The notes: generated by a model from the letters alone, not told the origin. Counted from the first letter of the stretch, positions 9,008 through 17,964 are shown. The stretch is DNA of 64,000 nt from OMIW01 sp044235645 (GCA_044235645.1 JBIIHQ010000008.1:62001-126000), one strand, 5' to 3'. Numbers and translations: made by a program.

Positions 9008-10315
9008 TCATAAACTCATCAAGCCCCCCTCCTCGACGGGGAGCTGAGGAGTCTGAACGAGGGACCGTCGGGATATCTGGGGCATAAGTGTTTCCACGTC
9101 AACGAGGTCCCCTCGGTCCATTATTTTTTTTCCCGCGGGCAGCACAACCCAGCACGACGCCCGGTCGAGGGTTGTAACACTCAGAGGATCGCGAGGAGAA
9201 TAATTGAGCGATCCCGGAAAAGATGTACGGGTGAACGGATCTAACGAAGGCATTGCCGCCTGATTCACATGCACCAAGAACTCCCCCCGCCGGGCCTCCA
9301 ACTCACCCGGCACTATCACATATCCTTCTGAGGGCTTCTCCACAAGGTGAGCAAGTGGTGCCTTGATCGGAGATCTTTGCCGCATCCCCGCCACTCGCGC
9401 CACATAAGGTGCAACGAGAAATCTCAATGAGGCGATAAAAGATACCAAAGGAGTGGGAACGGAGAAGACAACCGAGCGGTGTCCCCGAAAAGTTCCAAAG
9501 AACGTTTCGGCAAGCGGGTAAGCCGCCGCCGAATCAAACAGGAGCCACCCACCCGAAGTCTCGACCGCACTTCGCACCTGCTCCCTCATCGAAGAGGCGA
9601 CAACGATGCAGTCCAGTTCAAGCGATACAAGACGCTGAATCTGCGCACAAAGATCATCATCGGTACCGTCGACCTGAACCACTTCCGATAAAACAACCCC
9701 CATGTCTCCGGCAACTAGCCCGATAATCGACGAGTACGATTCAACCGGGGCGGGGGCCCCACGTCCCACAACAATGAGCCCCACCATCAAGCGAGGACAC
9801 ACGAGAACCTCAGACACTCCGGCAACCGTCGCAGCAACCTGATCCACCACAGTGAAGGGTTCACCTTTCCGAATGAGAACCGCATCCTTTTCTCGCTCAC
9901 TCCCCGTCGTTCTGACCCCCTCCCCCACCTGAATAGGTCGACTCACAGCGATTGAACCACCCTCTTCTATCACTTCGTGTCGCCCTACTACGGCATCCCC
10001 TCCTTGTAGCACCTCTCCCTGACTTACCGACCGAGCCTGGGGGATTCCGTCCGCGGCACCACCTGAAACGATATGGTCTTCGACCCGAAACCAAACCGGT
10101 TCTTCGCTCGAGGCACTCTCTGTACACCCCGCGAAAATTGCAAAGCCATCGACAAGACTCTGCTCCCTGTCCGGGACCGCCCGTTCAGTTTTTACCTCGG
10201 ACCACACGACCCTTCCCACCGCATTCGTAGGGCCCACAACTTCCGCACCGAGACCTACGGCTCGCTCCTGGGCCTCTCGAGTTAGAATCTCTCCGAGCTC
10301 TTCGTATGAAACCAT
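9008..10315 (-). CDS. MoeA-like molybdopterin molybdenumtransferase, degenerate
   Basis: MoeA inserts molybdate into adenylated molybdopterin. The 435 residues align with MoeA in order: SLVDGFAIFAG for SAMDGYA, LQGGDAVVGRHEV for GADAVV, VGEGVRTTGSERE for GENVRRxGED, and a C-terminal SVPTPLVSFIASLRFLVAPY for GLPGNPVSA. Two core elements are altered. The GDEL loop reads VGRGAPAP and the SGGVSVGD loop is replaced by VASSMREQV. These loops normally bind the cofactor and metal, so normal insertase activity is doubtful. ATG 10315 has GGGGGA upstream; a longer start at 10378 would add an unlikely hydrophobic leader. It follows the 463-residue gene by 76 bp. No other molybdenum gene is nearby. Confidence 0.7.
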   Translation of the reverse strand: MVSYEELGEILTREAQERAVGLGAEVVGPTNAVGRVVWSEVKTERAVPDREQSLVDGFAIFAGCTESASSEEPVWFRVEDHIVSGGAADGIPQARSVSQGEVLQGGDAVVGRHEVIEEGGSIAVSRPIQVGEGVRTTGSEREKDAVLIRKGEPFTVVDQVAATVAGVSEVLVCPRLMVGLIVVGRGAPAPVESYSSIIGLVAGDMGVVLSEVVQVDGTDDDLCAQIQRLVSLELDCIVVASSMREQVRSAVETSGGWLLFDSAAAYPLAETFFGTFRGHRSVVFSVPTPLVSFIASLRFLVAPYVARVAGMRQRSPIKAPLAHLVEKPSEGYVIVPGELEARRGEFLVHVNQAAMPSLDPFTRTSFPGSLNYSPRDPLSVTTLDRASCWVVLPAGKKIMDRGDLVDVETLMPQISRRSLVQTPQLPVEEGGLMSL

Positions 10316-10391
10316 GACGAGTCCCCCGCAAACAAAAGTGATGTCAATAAACTTGAAGGAAAACCAGCCAAACAACAAGGGGGAAGCGAGG

Positions 10392-11783
10392 CTATCCAGA
10401 GAAGAGCGACCAGAGAGTCGGTTCGGGAAGAGTGAACGTGTAACGCTCCCTCAAATAGGCGTTAATCGTACGGACAAACTTGGCTCGATCGATCGCCGCC
10501 ATCGCGTATTCCCGATAATTGGCCCAATAAGAATCGGGGAACTCTGGAATCTCGAATGGATAATACTGGGCAAGTCCTGGAACCCGCTTGAGAGCAACAA
10601 GGTCCGCGCACGCTGCGGGACTGATTCTGCAGGAACGACGTCGAATATCGTCCCGCAAAGTCGTTACCCGCAGCCCCATAAAGTAGGCGTGACGGCCGGG
10701 ACTGCAAAATAGCTCTTGCAGAGTCTCGACTCCTAGCAAACGAGGCCACTCCTCCCTAAACCACCGATCATAGGGCTCCAACCGCTCTGCCGTCCACGCT
10801 CCGAGCCCGCGATAATACACCTCAACCCGAGAGCGGCTGTGTTGAACGAGGAATCTTTCAATGGTGCTCGAAAACGCCTGACCCGCCCCTTTGTCGTCCA
10901 CCAACAGGTCAAACATGTTGGGAAGTCGCATACCCAAGGCATATAGCACCACACTCCCGAACAGAATAAATCGAGAGTGGTGCCGCTTCGCAAATTTTGT
11001 GAGCAGAGCATACTTGAGAAGAAGGAGATCCTCGAGGGCTAGGGCGCCCGGCTCGGAAAAAAACAGAGCGATTGACCCCATCATTATAAAAGGGAAGCTT
11101 TCTTCATGAAAGAAGAGTCGGGCAACATCATGCGCTTCAATCGCAGATTCAGCCTCAAAAAGACAAACCCCCGAGCCGACACGTCGGACGATACCGGGCA
11201 TCTTTCGATAAAGAGAGGCCTCGAGCAAGATAGGCCCCTCGGCAACTCCTGCTTCATCAAGCACCCGCATGGCAGATAAACGAACTTCCTCAAACTCAAT
11301 CGGATTTTCTCTGTAGAAATTGAGAAAGTAATACAGATTGACGAACTGCTTGGCGGTTACCGAGAGCATGACCAAGGTTTCGCTTATCTGCGCACGCCCG
11401 ACCGAAAATTGTGCAGAATCCTCTGGTCTCCGAAGGACAACCCGAATCCCAAAAGCTTCAGCGTCCACGGGAAGACCCGAGAAGTCTATCTTATTGAATG
11501 AGAGTGATAAGAGTCGCCTTTTCAGGGCCCCGATACGAGATACTGATAGCTCAAAATCTCGCCGAGCCGCCGCCCTATCCTCCAATCGAAAGTCCTCCAC
11601 CGATTGGAGTTCCTCGGTTCCCTTTTTGTCAGTTTCGTTCGCCCTAATTGAAGATCTATCCTCGCCGGCAGCATTTCTTCGAATTCCGGTCGCCTGAGCT
11701 CCTCCGACACCTCGTGGCAGCTGCCCACTGACCGACGCTCCTTTCGCGGTCATTTGATTGTCGGGAATTTTCGGCCTTTCCAT
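10392..11783 (-). CDS. Unknown 463-residue protein behind a structured leader
   Basis: Not recognised. Residues 1-70 are polar and probably disordered. The remainder is a folded, mixed domain with many aromatic residues, including FILFGSVVLYALGMRLPNMF followed by DLLVDDKG. That faintly resembles the G-S...D-x-D core of nucleotidyltransferases, but spacing and metal ligands are not convincing. A C-terminal segment (PGLAQYYPFEIPEFPDSYW) is unusually rich in proline and tyrosine. ATG 11783 has GGAGAGGG 8 bases upstream, and that site lies inside the long hairpin at 11785-11916. The gene lies downstream of fliH-fliI on the same strand and upstream of the MoeA-like gene; neither neighbour explains it. 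Confidence 0.7.
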   Translation of the reverse strand: MERPKIPDNQMTAKGASVSGQLPRGVGGAQATGIRRNAAGEDRSSIRANETDKKGTEELQSVEDFRLEDRAAARRDFELSVSRIGALKRRLLSLSFNKIDFSGLPVDAEAFGIRVVLRRPEDSAQFSVGRAQISETLVMLSVTAKQFVNLYYFLNFYRENPIEFEEVRLSAMRVLDEAGVAEGPILLEASLYRKMPGIVRRVGSGVCLFEAESAIEAHDVARLFFHEESFPFIMMGSIALFFSEPGALALEDLLLLKYALLTKFAKRHHSRFILFGSVVLYALGMRLPNMFDLLVDDKGAGQAFSSTIERFLVQHSRSRVEVYYRGLGAWTAERLEPYDRWFREEWPRLLGVETLQELFCSPGRHAYFMGLRVTTLRDDIRRRSCRISPAACADLVALKRVPGLAQYYPFEIPEFPDSYWANYREYAMAAIDRAKFVRTINAYLRERYTFTLPEPTLWSLFSG

Positions 11784-11784
11784 A

Positions 11785-11916
11785 GGTTACCCTCTCCGCG
11801 CGCTTAACCCTCGCCCACTTTTCTCTATCCCCCCACCCCCTGGGTAGGGTATCTCAATGGCCGCGTCAATCACCCCATTTGGGGAAGCTAATCAATCCCT
11901 ACCCGCGGAGGTAACC
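11785..11916 (-). promoter_or_regulatory. Nested hairpin leader that covers the ribosome-binding site
   Basis: Bases 11904-11916 pair with 11785-11800 (13 bp with one 3-nt bulge). Inside that, 11897-11903 pair with 11843-11849 (7 bp), and a small CCCC/GGGG hairpin sits at 11873-11884. Read on the minus strand this is a roughly 132-nt folded 5' leader that ends two bases before the ATG at 11783. Its 3' arm contains the Shine-Dalgarno GGAGAGGG. A fold of this kind can hide the ribosome-binding site, as in riboswitches, thermosensors and protein-bound leaders. The class is not one I recognise. Confidence 0.5.
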
Positions 11917-12017
11917 CTCATTCTTCTTGATTCGAGGCTACCCCTTTCGAGGATATGGGACAAATTTCTCCGTCGGTTACCCAGCAAGGCTCAATAATCT
12001 TTAATTTTAACGCGCGA

Positions 12018-13487
12018 CTATCCCATTACCGACAACACATGCGCAAGTGCCGAAACTCCATCCTCTCGGGATATCCGCTCTTGTGCGGACTGTGACAGAA
12101 ACTCAGCCATGCTCGATTCCGCTCGAAGCAACCGCTTCAGTTCCGGGTCAGGTCGCCCCCCTAGCAGCACCGTATCCCGGTCCCGCTCAAGCCGCTCCCA
12201 CCCCTGAATGAACACCAACCGACGTTGTCGCTCTTCGGGTGTTTCGACGGCACTCGCCATTCGCGACAGCGATTGAGTTGGATGAATCGCCGGATAAATT
12301 CCCCGTCGCGACAACGATTCGCTCAAGACAATATGACCATCAAGAAGGCTTAGTACCTCTTCCTTAAGGGGATCGATATCCCGCTCATCATGTGAAAGAA
12401 GTGCGTAGAACGCCGTTATTACACCTCGCCCTTGGGGTCCAGCCCGCTCAAGGAGACGTGGCAGCTCGATGTAGACCGAAGCTGTATAGCCACCCCGAAC
12501 AATTCGCTCTCCTCGCATTAACCCCACTTCACGCATCGCGCGGGCTACTCGAGTGAGGGAGTCGATCATCAACACCACCCGCTTTCCCTCCCTCGCAAGT
12601 CGCTCGGCATAATCAACCGCCTCAAAGGCCGCCACCAGTCGTCGCATCGGTGACGCATCACTCGGCTCCGCAATTACGATAGTCCTCTGCCCAGCCCCGC
12701 CTCCACTTCCCCCTTTTTCTGCGCGCCACTGACGGAGACGCGCAGCAAACTCCCGAATTTCTCGCCTCCGTTCGCCCACCAGGGCAACGACCAGCGCATC
12801 GTGCGAGCTGAACTCGGCAAGCTGCAGAAGAAGACATGTCTTCCCACACCCGGGGGGCGCAACGATCGCTACCCGTTGCCCCTCAGCCAGTGGCAACAAC
12901 CCATCGATCGACCGTATGCCGGTTTCGAATCTTGTCGGAGCCCTCTCCAAATTCTCTGAATTGTCAGACGCTACAGAAACTGAACTACCGGTCATCATCA
13001 ACGATGCCGATCCTTCCTCTCTGTCATCGAGCCGCCATCGTGGCGCAACTTCCACTATCCGCTTCTGATCCGATTTTTGCTCCAACATGAGGTCAACTCC
13101 CAGCGCATCAATTATGCAATCAGGTCCGAGAAGTTGCGTCGACGCCCTCTTTCGGTGCCCGACCACCCGAACCACTGCACCAATTTCTACCCCCACCAGT
13201 TCATCAAATGGACTCAAGAAGACGTGCTGCCCCTCAGCACCGACGATGAGACAGGCCGCCGGAGGACCAGCCTTCCGCTCGATGATCACCTTCTGTCCTA
13301 TCGATGCAATCGGTATCGTGGCAATTACCAGATCGCCCCGAATGCCCCAGATTTTCCCCTCAATCATCAGCGCTGGAGATTGGGAAAGTATACGACGCGC
13401 TCGATGCCGAACGGCCTCCGTCAGACTGGAAACCTGACCTACGACCTTGTCAGAGACACTGTCACCTTCACTCTTTACTCTCGCCAC
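12018..13487 (-). CDS. fliI: Flagellum-specific export ATPase FliI
   Basis: Hexameric ATPase that unloads substrates into the flagellar export gate. The protein has an F1-beta-like layout: an N-terminal beta barrel, then GIRSIDGLLPLAEGQRVAIV, Walker A at about residue 215 (APPGCGKT, where many FliI have AGSGVGKS), and Walker B VVLMIDSLTRVARAMREVG. An ERIVRGGYTASVYIELPRLLERAG segment (residues in the substrate-loop region) follows. The 489 residues are longer than the usual 430-450; the extra length is a low-complexity insert before the nucleotide domain (about residues 150-185). GTG 13487 has GGAGGG upstream and overlaps the end of fliH by 20 bases, so the two are translationally coupled. Confidence 0.93.
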   Translation of the reverse strand: MARVKSEGDSVSDKVVGQVSSLTEAVRHRARRILSQSPALMIEGKIWGIRGDLVIATIPIASIGQKVIIERKAGPPAACLIVGAEGQHVFLSPFDELVGVEIGAVVRVVGHRKRASTQLLGPDCIIDALGVDLMLEQKSDQKRIVEVAPRWRLDDREEGSASLMMTGSSVSVASDNSENLERAPTRFETGIRSIDGLLPLAEGQRVAIVAPPGCGKTCLLLQLAEFSSHDALVVALVGERRREIREFAARLRQWRAEKGGSGGGAGQRTIVIAEPSDASPMRRLVAAFEAVDYAERLAREGKRVVLMIDSLTRVARAMREVGLMRGERIVRGGYTASVYIELPRLLERAGPQGRGVITAFYALLSHDERDIDPLKEEVLSLLDGHIVLSESLSRRGIYPAIHPTQSLSRMASAVETPEERQRRLVFIQGWERLERDRDTVLLGGRPDPELKRLLRAESSMAEFLSQSAQERISREDGVSALAHVLSVMG

Positions 13488-14055
13488 CTCGATCCCTCCG
13501 CAACTCTACCGAATTTTTTGTTGGGTTCCCCCAACGGATTAACACCGTCCCTGAGCTAATCTCTAATCTTAATTCACCCCGCGAACACTTCGGGTCATCA
13601 ACCCACCGCCACGATGAACCAGCGGTCAGATATTCCTGGATCATTCGCCGCTCGGCGGGATTGACATGCACCGCGATACCCTGCTCTCGTCGACAAACTG
13701 AATCAGCAAACCGCTCCGCGTGCCGAGCCAAACTGCGGGCCACCATCTCGGGAACATCATCGCTCAATTCCTCGATAACAGTGTGCACCCCGTCTACAAC
13801 AAGAGCGGCCAACGATTCCGCAATGATCGATCGAAAAAGCTCCTCATGCTCCGCAATTAAGCCCTCGACCCGATCAACTATCTGCATAAAGGTTCGCCGC
13901 GTTGCTCTTCCCCGTTGGGCGCGAATTCGAGCTCGAAACTCATCGCATCGACAATGTGGTGGCAACGGCAAGGCTTGCGGGATTGAGAGTGGAATACAGT
14001 AGGCCATTGGAAATTCATGAAGAAGCCAGCGGGCACCCGACGGCCCCCCAGGCAA
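13468..14055 (-). CDS. fliH: Flagellar assembly protein FliH (stator of FliI)
   Basis: Binds FliI as a dimer and links it to the C-ring and export gate. The 195-residue protein has a helical middle (about residues 60-120) and the conserved C-terminal type III stator part, with VHVNPAERRMIQEYL and CSRGELRLEISSGTVLIRWG; the last element resembles the G-G-C/E-hx-T-x-x-G-x-hD region. Similarity is weak, and the call leans on its position and 20-base overlap with fliI. The start is uncertain: TTG 14055 (with AGGTG upstream) or ATG 14007, which would remove 16 residues. fliF and fliG, often next door, are absent here. Confidence 0.75.
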   Translation of the reverse strand: MPGGPSGARWLLHEFPMAYCIPLSIPQALPLPPHCRCDEFRARIRAQRGRATRRTFMQIVDRVEGLIAEHEELFRSIIAESLAALVVDGVHTVIEELSDDVPEMVARSLARHAERFADSVCRREQGIAVHVNPAERRMIQEYLTAGSSWRWVDDPKCSRGELRLEISSGTVLIRWGNPTKNSVELRRDRGGESKE

Positions 14056-14153
14056 AAGACACCTGTCTAATTCTCGTCAGACAGAAAAAAAAGTTTCGAT
14101 TAATTTTCGAAAAAAAAGGCTCCAAATCCGGGAGCTAACGATAAGCTGAACAA

Positions 14154-14182
14154 TTGACGCATCGACTCAAAACCAGTAGTCT
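14154..14182 (+). promoter_or_regulatory. Sigma-70 promoter of tRNA-Val
   Basis: TTGACG at 14154-14159 and TAGTCT at 14177-14182 are separated by 17 bases. The mature tRNA begins 11 bases after the -10 box, so the transcript would have a leader of only a few bases. It matches the -35 consensus in five of six positions. Confidence 0.6.
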
Positions 14183-14192
14183 CGTACGCCAT

Positions 14193-14267
14193 GGGCGGTT
14201 AGCTCAGCGGTAGAGCACTGCCTTCACACGGCAGGGGCCACAAGTTCAAATCTTGTACCGCCCACCA
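14193..14267 (+). tRNA. tRNA-Val (anticodon CAC)
   Basis: A complete cloverleaf with encoded CCA. The acceptor stem GGGCGGT (14193-14199) pairs with ACCGCCC (14257-14263), followed by A and CCA (14265-14267). The anticodon stem CTGCC/GGCAG encloses the loop TTCACAC, giving anticodon CAC at 14225-14227, which reads GUG. The T-arm has the TTCAAAT loop. The gene stands between fliH and rsmG on the plus strand. Confidence 0.97.
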
Positions 14268-14304
14268 CGTCGATAACGGATCCGGGTGTAGTCAACGAGC
14301 AACC

Positions 14305-15018
14305 CTAGTTCCTATCTCCGGAAACTCTCCAGGTCACGACGGTGCGCGACGGCGATAGTGTCATCACCTCTGGTTCGGGCCACCCGTTTTTTAAATATCT
14401 CTTCTGCGACCCCTTGCTGACGGAAATTCGATACTCCTTCATCTCATCCGCAATAGAGGACCCTTTCAGTGCAACGGCTACCCCGCCCGGCGCAACGAAT
14501 GGCAAAAGCCATGGAGCCAGTCGTGCAAGAGGGGCGACCGCGCGAGCAACCGCTATCTGATAGCCTTGTGCATGGGATAGCTGGCATTGAATCTCCTCGG
14601 CACGCCCGTGGACCACGGTCAGATTTGGAAGCCCGATCCCCCTCGCAACGTCAGATACAAAGTCCAGTTTTTTTCTCGTCGCATCGAGAGCAGTAACTTC
14701 GAGAGTCGGAAAACAAATAGCAAGGGGAAGTGCTGGAAAGCCCGCCCCCGTGCCAACATCGATGAGACGAATTGCCCCCTCGATGGGCACCGCCATCACA
14801 ACAGCGAGGGAATCAAGAATGTGCTTTTCGATAAACTCCCCCTCGGGAATTCGGGTGAGATTAAGGGTGGCATTCTTCTCATACAGCCGCGCGCCTAACT
14901 CTGAAAGCTGAGCAAGTTGATGATCAGAGGGCACGATGCCAAACTCTCCGAGCTCCCGACGAAGCACAGCTTTCTCAGCAGCAGTTCCAGAATTACTTGC
15001 GAACACACCCGAATCCAT
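14305..15018 (-). CDS. rsmG: 16S rRNA (guanine-527-N7)-methyltransferase RsmG
   Basis: Methylates G527 of 16S rRNA using S-adenosylmethionine; its loss is classically tied to low-level streptomycin resistance. The SAM-binding motif LIDVGTGAGFPALPLAI, the HILDSLAV segment before it, and the acidic ALDATRKKLDFV segment are all typical. The later VARAVAPLARLAPWLLPFV motif completes the family pattern. Length (237 residues from ATG 15018) is close to the usual 207-240. GTG codons at 15030 and 15027 are alternative starts. It follows a small membrane-protein gene on the same strand by about 70 bases. The customary neighbours mnmG and parAB are not here. Confidence 0.93.
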   Translation of the reverse strand: MDSGVFASNSGTAAEKAVLRRELGEFGIVPSDHQLAQLSELGARLYEKNATLNLTRIPEGEFIEKHILDSLAVVMAVPIEGAIRLIDVGTGAGFPALPLAICFPTLEVTALDATRKKLDFVSDVARGIGLPNLTVVHGRAEEIQCQLSHAQGYQIAVARAVAPLARLAPWLLPFVAPGGVAVALKGSSIADEMKEYRISVSKGSQKRYLKNGWPEPEVMTLSPSRTVVTWRVSGDRN

Positions 15019-15090
15019 ACTACACACCACTCAGCCGTTGAAAACCGAAAAATCCCCGCCGAGAAATTGATTGATTAAAGAGAGCCTAAA

Positions 15091-15384
15091 TTACGGCATC
15101 ATCGTTCCCAAGTAACGCTTGAAGCCGTGGTAAGACTCCGCCCGTTCCTGAGCGTCCTTGTCTCTGCGCCGACGCTGCTCTGAAGCGCGCGCACCAAGGT
15201 CGACATCACCGTGGAGAATTTGCAACATCCGCCCATTCGCAAGCCGCTCGTCAAACTTTTCCGTCCGAACGAGACGGACCGAATGACGCGAAATATCTTG
15301 CCAGGCCATATAAGAAATTGCTCCGCAGAAGAGCCAAATAATGGCAAGCATAGCCGCCTTGGAGTCGCTGATAATGTCGAGCAT
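15091..15384 (-). CDS. Small single-pass membrane protein
   Basis: Unrecognised 97-residue protein. It has one predicted transmembrane helix near the N-terminus (AAMLAIIWLFCGAISYMAW, about residues 10-28). The cytoplasmic tail is strongly charged and Arg-rich (ARASEQRRRRDKDAQER), then KRYLGTMMP. ATG 15384 is supported by GGAGGA 4 bases upstream. It precedes rsmG on the same strand, probably in the same transcript. The shape suggests a membrane-anchored accessory protein; no function can be assigned. Confidence 0.6.
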   Translation of the reverse strand: MLDIISDSKAAMLAIIWLFCGAISYMAWQDISRHSVRLVRTEKFDERLANGRMLQILHGDVDLGARASEQRRRRDKDAQERAESYHGFKRYLGTMMP

Positions 15385-15628
15385 CGGTCCTCCGAATCTT
15401 TTAAATCGTATCCTCTCGTTACTTCCAGCTCAGCCGTCTCCGGCCATCAGCAAGGCCTTACCGCGCCGACCTATCTTGATCTTTCATACTCTCAAGGACC
15501 CGTGCCGACAGCAAGGGGGATATGGCTGAAACAAAGCCGGCCAGATGTTGCGGCTTCTCCCCTCAAACTGATACCCTCCCTCTCTTATTTCCTGCATCCA
15601 CTCACTCTCTCACTTCGAGACAATTTTC

Positions 15629-16276
15629 GTGAAAAAACCCTCCTCCCTCCTCACACCTCGAATAACCACTCCTTACCTAGCCATCTTCGTCGTCGCAATG
15701 ATACTGCTTTTCGCCGCACAATCTCGCGGTTTAGCCGAGGGATCTGAAGAGGAAAGTGAGGTAATCGACCGTGAGATAGCCTCTGAGGAGGAGTTGACCA
15801 TCTCGAAGAGGCGGAGAAAAAAACACCTCAGAGAGGAGGTGGAAGAATATGATGATGAGGAGGAGGATTCCTTCGCTCATCGGGTGCTCTGGTACCTGCC
15901 GAACCGACTCCTCGATGTTACCGACCTCGTCCGAGCACGTTTGAGAGTTGGTCCGGGAGCGGCCATTGACGCACGTGCAACAAAGTTCATCCGAGCAGGA
16001 TTAGGGTCGTACCTTTCGCTTTATGCCGGGCTTCCCGGGCCTCGCCAACGAACTACCCCTCGCTCTCCGATCGGGCTTGAGGCGTACTCAGGGGTATCCC
16101 TCAGTGTCGCCGAAGCCTCGTTTGAGACAGGTTATGAGCCCGACTACTCCCCATCAGAGGTCGGGATAGGATTTCAGCTATTAATTCTGGGGATTGATGT
16201 GGGAATCGATCCTCTCGAGGTAGGTGATCTGATATCAGGGCTCGTAGGAATAGATCTGGTCGGCGACGATTTTTAG
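15629..16276 (+). CDS. Exported protein with acidic/basic linker and GDxxxGLxGID tail
   Basis: 215 residues. The N-terminus has a signal peptide: basic start, then a hydrophobic core TTPYLAIFVVAMILLFAA, with likely cleavage after SRGLA. A very acidic and then lysine-rich stretch (about residues 37-80) follows. The C-terminal domain begins LLDVTDLVRARLRVGPGAAI and ends IDPLEVGDLISGLVGIDLVGDDF. That tail resembles small periplasmic proteins found in several proteobacteria, which I cannot name. The start is GTG 15629. It converges with the unknown minus-strand gene that ends at 16302, only 25 bases away. Confidence 0.6.
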   Translation: MKKPSSLLTPRITTPYLAIFVVAMILLFAAQSRGLAEGSEEESEVIDREIASEEELTISKRRRKKHLREEVEEYDDEEEDSFAHRVLWYLPNRLLDVTDLVRARLRVGPGAAIDARATKFIRAGLGSYLSLYAGLPGPRQRTTPRSPIGLEAYSGVSLSVAEASFETGYEPDYSPSEVGIGFQLLILGIDVGIDPLEVGDLISGLVGIDLVGDDF

Positions 16277-16301
16277 TATCCCCTGCGCAAGGAAGAGAAT
16301 C

Positions 16302-16940
16302 TTATTCAACGATACGCTCGATTGCATCGAGGATGAAGGGAGAATCGGCGCAAAGCGGTTTTAATGGAGCCCTCGAGCCCGAAGTGGCAGAAAGGAAAGT
16401 GCCCCCTGCACTTCCCCGGGAGATCTCTTTAAAAGCAGACCCGAGTGAGAGCTTGCTCATAATCGTTCGGCGTTGTGGCAGCACCTTTGCTGGATTCTCT
16501 TCGGGACGCAGGATTGATTCGAGCACCGCTCTCGCCTCTTGCGAAGTCTGGGTACCATCATTTTGCTCAAAGAGGTTCGGAGCTTGGGTGTCATCGGTCG
16601 CCTTACTTACCAACTCGGCCCTATCATCCGGACTAGGCGCGAGGAGGGGTGAAGTTTCGAACTGACATCCCTCGTCAACTTCGTTGATGACGGATGACGG
16701 AGGAACTGGGGAAAGCTCCTGAGCAGTTTCATACCGCATCATCTCATCTTCAAGTCCCTCCTCAGCAAGCCAGGCAAAACTCTCCGTGATCCCCTCGCGG
16801 ACATTTCGAAGGGTGATCCGCATCCCCATGAGAACCGTCTCATTAACCCCACCCCCTTCTGGAGGGATTAAAAGATTCTCCACCATCTCGAGAAGATGGA
16901 CAGATTCCGATAACTGCGCTAACACCTGTTCTCTCATCAT
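16302..16940 (-). CDS. Hypothetical protein with helical N-terminus
   Basis: Unrecognised, 212 residues. Residues 1-70 are predicted helices (VLAQLSESVHLLEMVENLL and ITLRNVREGITESFAWLAEE). The middle (about 75-140) is polar and acidic, like a linker. The C-terminal end has ILDAIERIVE. There is no signal peptide or membrane helix. Two adjacent ATG codons (16940 and 16937) follow AGGCGG. No neighbour suggests a role: the upstream gene is the divergent SprT-like gene and the downstream one converges. Confidence 0.5.
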   Translation of the reverse strand: MMREQVLAQLSESVHLLEMVENLLIPPEGGGVNETVLMGMRITLRNVREGITESFAWLAEEGLEDEMMRYETAQELSPVPPSSVINEVDEGCQFETSPLLAPSPDDRAELVSKATDDTQAPNLFEQNDGTQTSQEARAVLESILRPEENPAKVLPQRRTIMSKLSLGSAFKEISRGSAGGTFLSATSGSRAPLKPLCADSPFILDAIERIVE

Positions 16941-17167
16941 CAGTCCGCCTCAACGGGGTAAATGTCGTTCGGGGTAGGCTCCTATAACGAGGTGCCCTTT
17001 TATACGACGGAGCCCTCTTGGGAGATCTCGGGCAAGAATTCTTTCGTTAAGATGCACTATCCCTATCGCCCGGTTCGAACTCCGTTATCGCATCCGAAAA
17101 GTGAAGGGTGCCAAGGATTTTACCATTTTTGTGGCTTTATGCCGTGATTCCCGGGGGAAGAGAGACT

Positions 17168-17851
17168 ATGAGTTCAGCACCACGCACAGACGCTCGCACC
17201 GTTGCCAACTCCTCAGATTCTTGCCCTGCCACCACCCCTCGGCCAAAAAAAGGAACGCTGACTTACTGCGATGGAGATCGACAGAACCTAAGGTCTCTTT
17301 TCAATGACTTAGCGCGTGACAAACCCCTCGAAAATGGCGGTTGGGTGGAGGCTCCCAAAAGCGAATCGCAACAATTCCTGCCCGGATCTGATGGCAATCA
17401 TTCCCTCAGTCAGAGGCGTCGCAGACTCTCGACACCATCGCCTCAGGAGTTGCTCGTTATCTGGGCTACGCTTCATCAACAGTATTTTCCGGACCACGAG
17501 ATTCTGGCCGAGTACAACCTTTCCTGGAGCACTCGACCCCAAAAACGGGTGCTCGCTTCGTGCGACATCATTGGCAAACGGGTGCGGGTTGCGCGCGAGC
17601 TTGCTCGCCCCGAATATGGAAGGTACCTTCCACCATTGCTGTATCACGAAATGTGTCATGCAGTGATCGGTCGAGAGGTTGAAACCCGGAATGGTGCCAG
17701 GCTTTGGCATGGCCCCCGATTCCGAGAACTCGAGTCGAATCATCCCGATTCATTGATGCTGCAGGCGTGGATTACTGAGGGGGGATGGGCCACTGCCGTG
17801 CGCCGGGATCGAGCATTCGCCGCCGCATCGAGGCGCAAAAACCGCGAATAG
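17168..17851 (+). CDS. SprT-like zinc metallopeptidase family protein
   Basis: A 227-residue protein carrying the HExxH zinc motif in LLYHEMCHAVIG, then WHGPRFRELE. The H-G-x-x-F element after HExxH is typical of SprT-like proteins. A preceding segment, LSWSTRPQKRVLASCDI followed by RVRVARELA, matches the usual pre-catalytic region. About 95 N-terminal residues are polar and unrelated to SprT. ATG 17168 is chosen for GGGGAAGAG upstream. Eukaryotic and bacterial relatives act on DNA-protein crosslinks, but the bacterial branch is poorly characterised. Its 3' end precedes the phosphoesterase gene by 113 bases. Confidence 0.75.
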   Translation: MSSAPRTDARTVANSSDSCPATTPRPKKGTLTYCDGDRQNLRSLFNDLARDKPLENGGWVEAPKSESQQFLPGSDGNHSLSQRRRRLSTPSPQELLVIWATLHQQYFPDHEILAEYNLSWSTRPQKRVLASCDIIGKRVRVARELARPEYGRYLPPLLYHEMCHAVIGREVETRNGARLWHGPRFRELESNHPDSLMLQAWITEGGWATAVRRDRAFAAASRRKNRE

Positions 17852-17964
17852 AAGACCGATCTCACAAAAAACGTCGTAATTCCGAGATCTTCTCTTCGCG
17901 AGCGCGGTGCCGTATAATCCTTTTGCCTACTAACTTCTGGGTTCTATCCTTACCCTCTCGCTTC

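Noticed and set aside
11940..12017. A possible sigma-54 or sigma-70 promoter between fliI and the 463-residue gene.
   Set aside because: No box pair with correct spacing was found; TTGACG near there has no matching -10.
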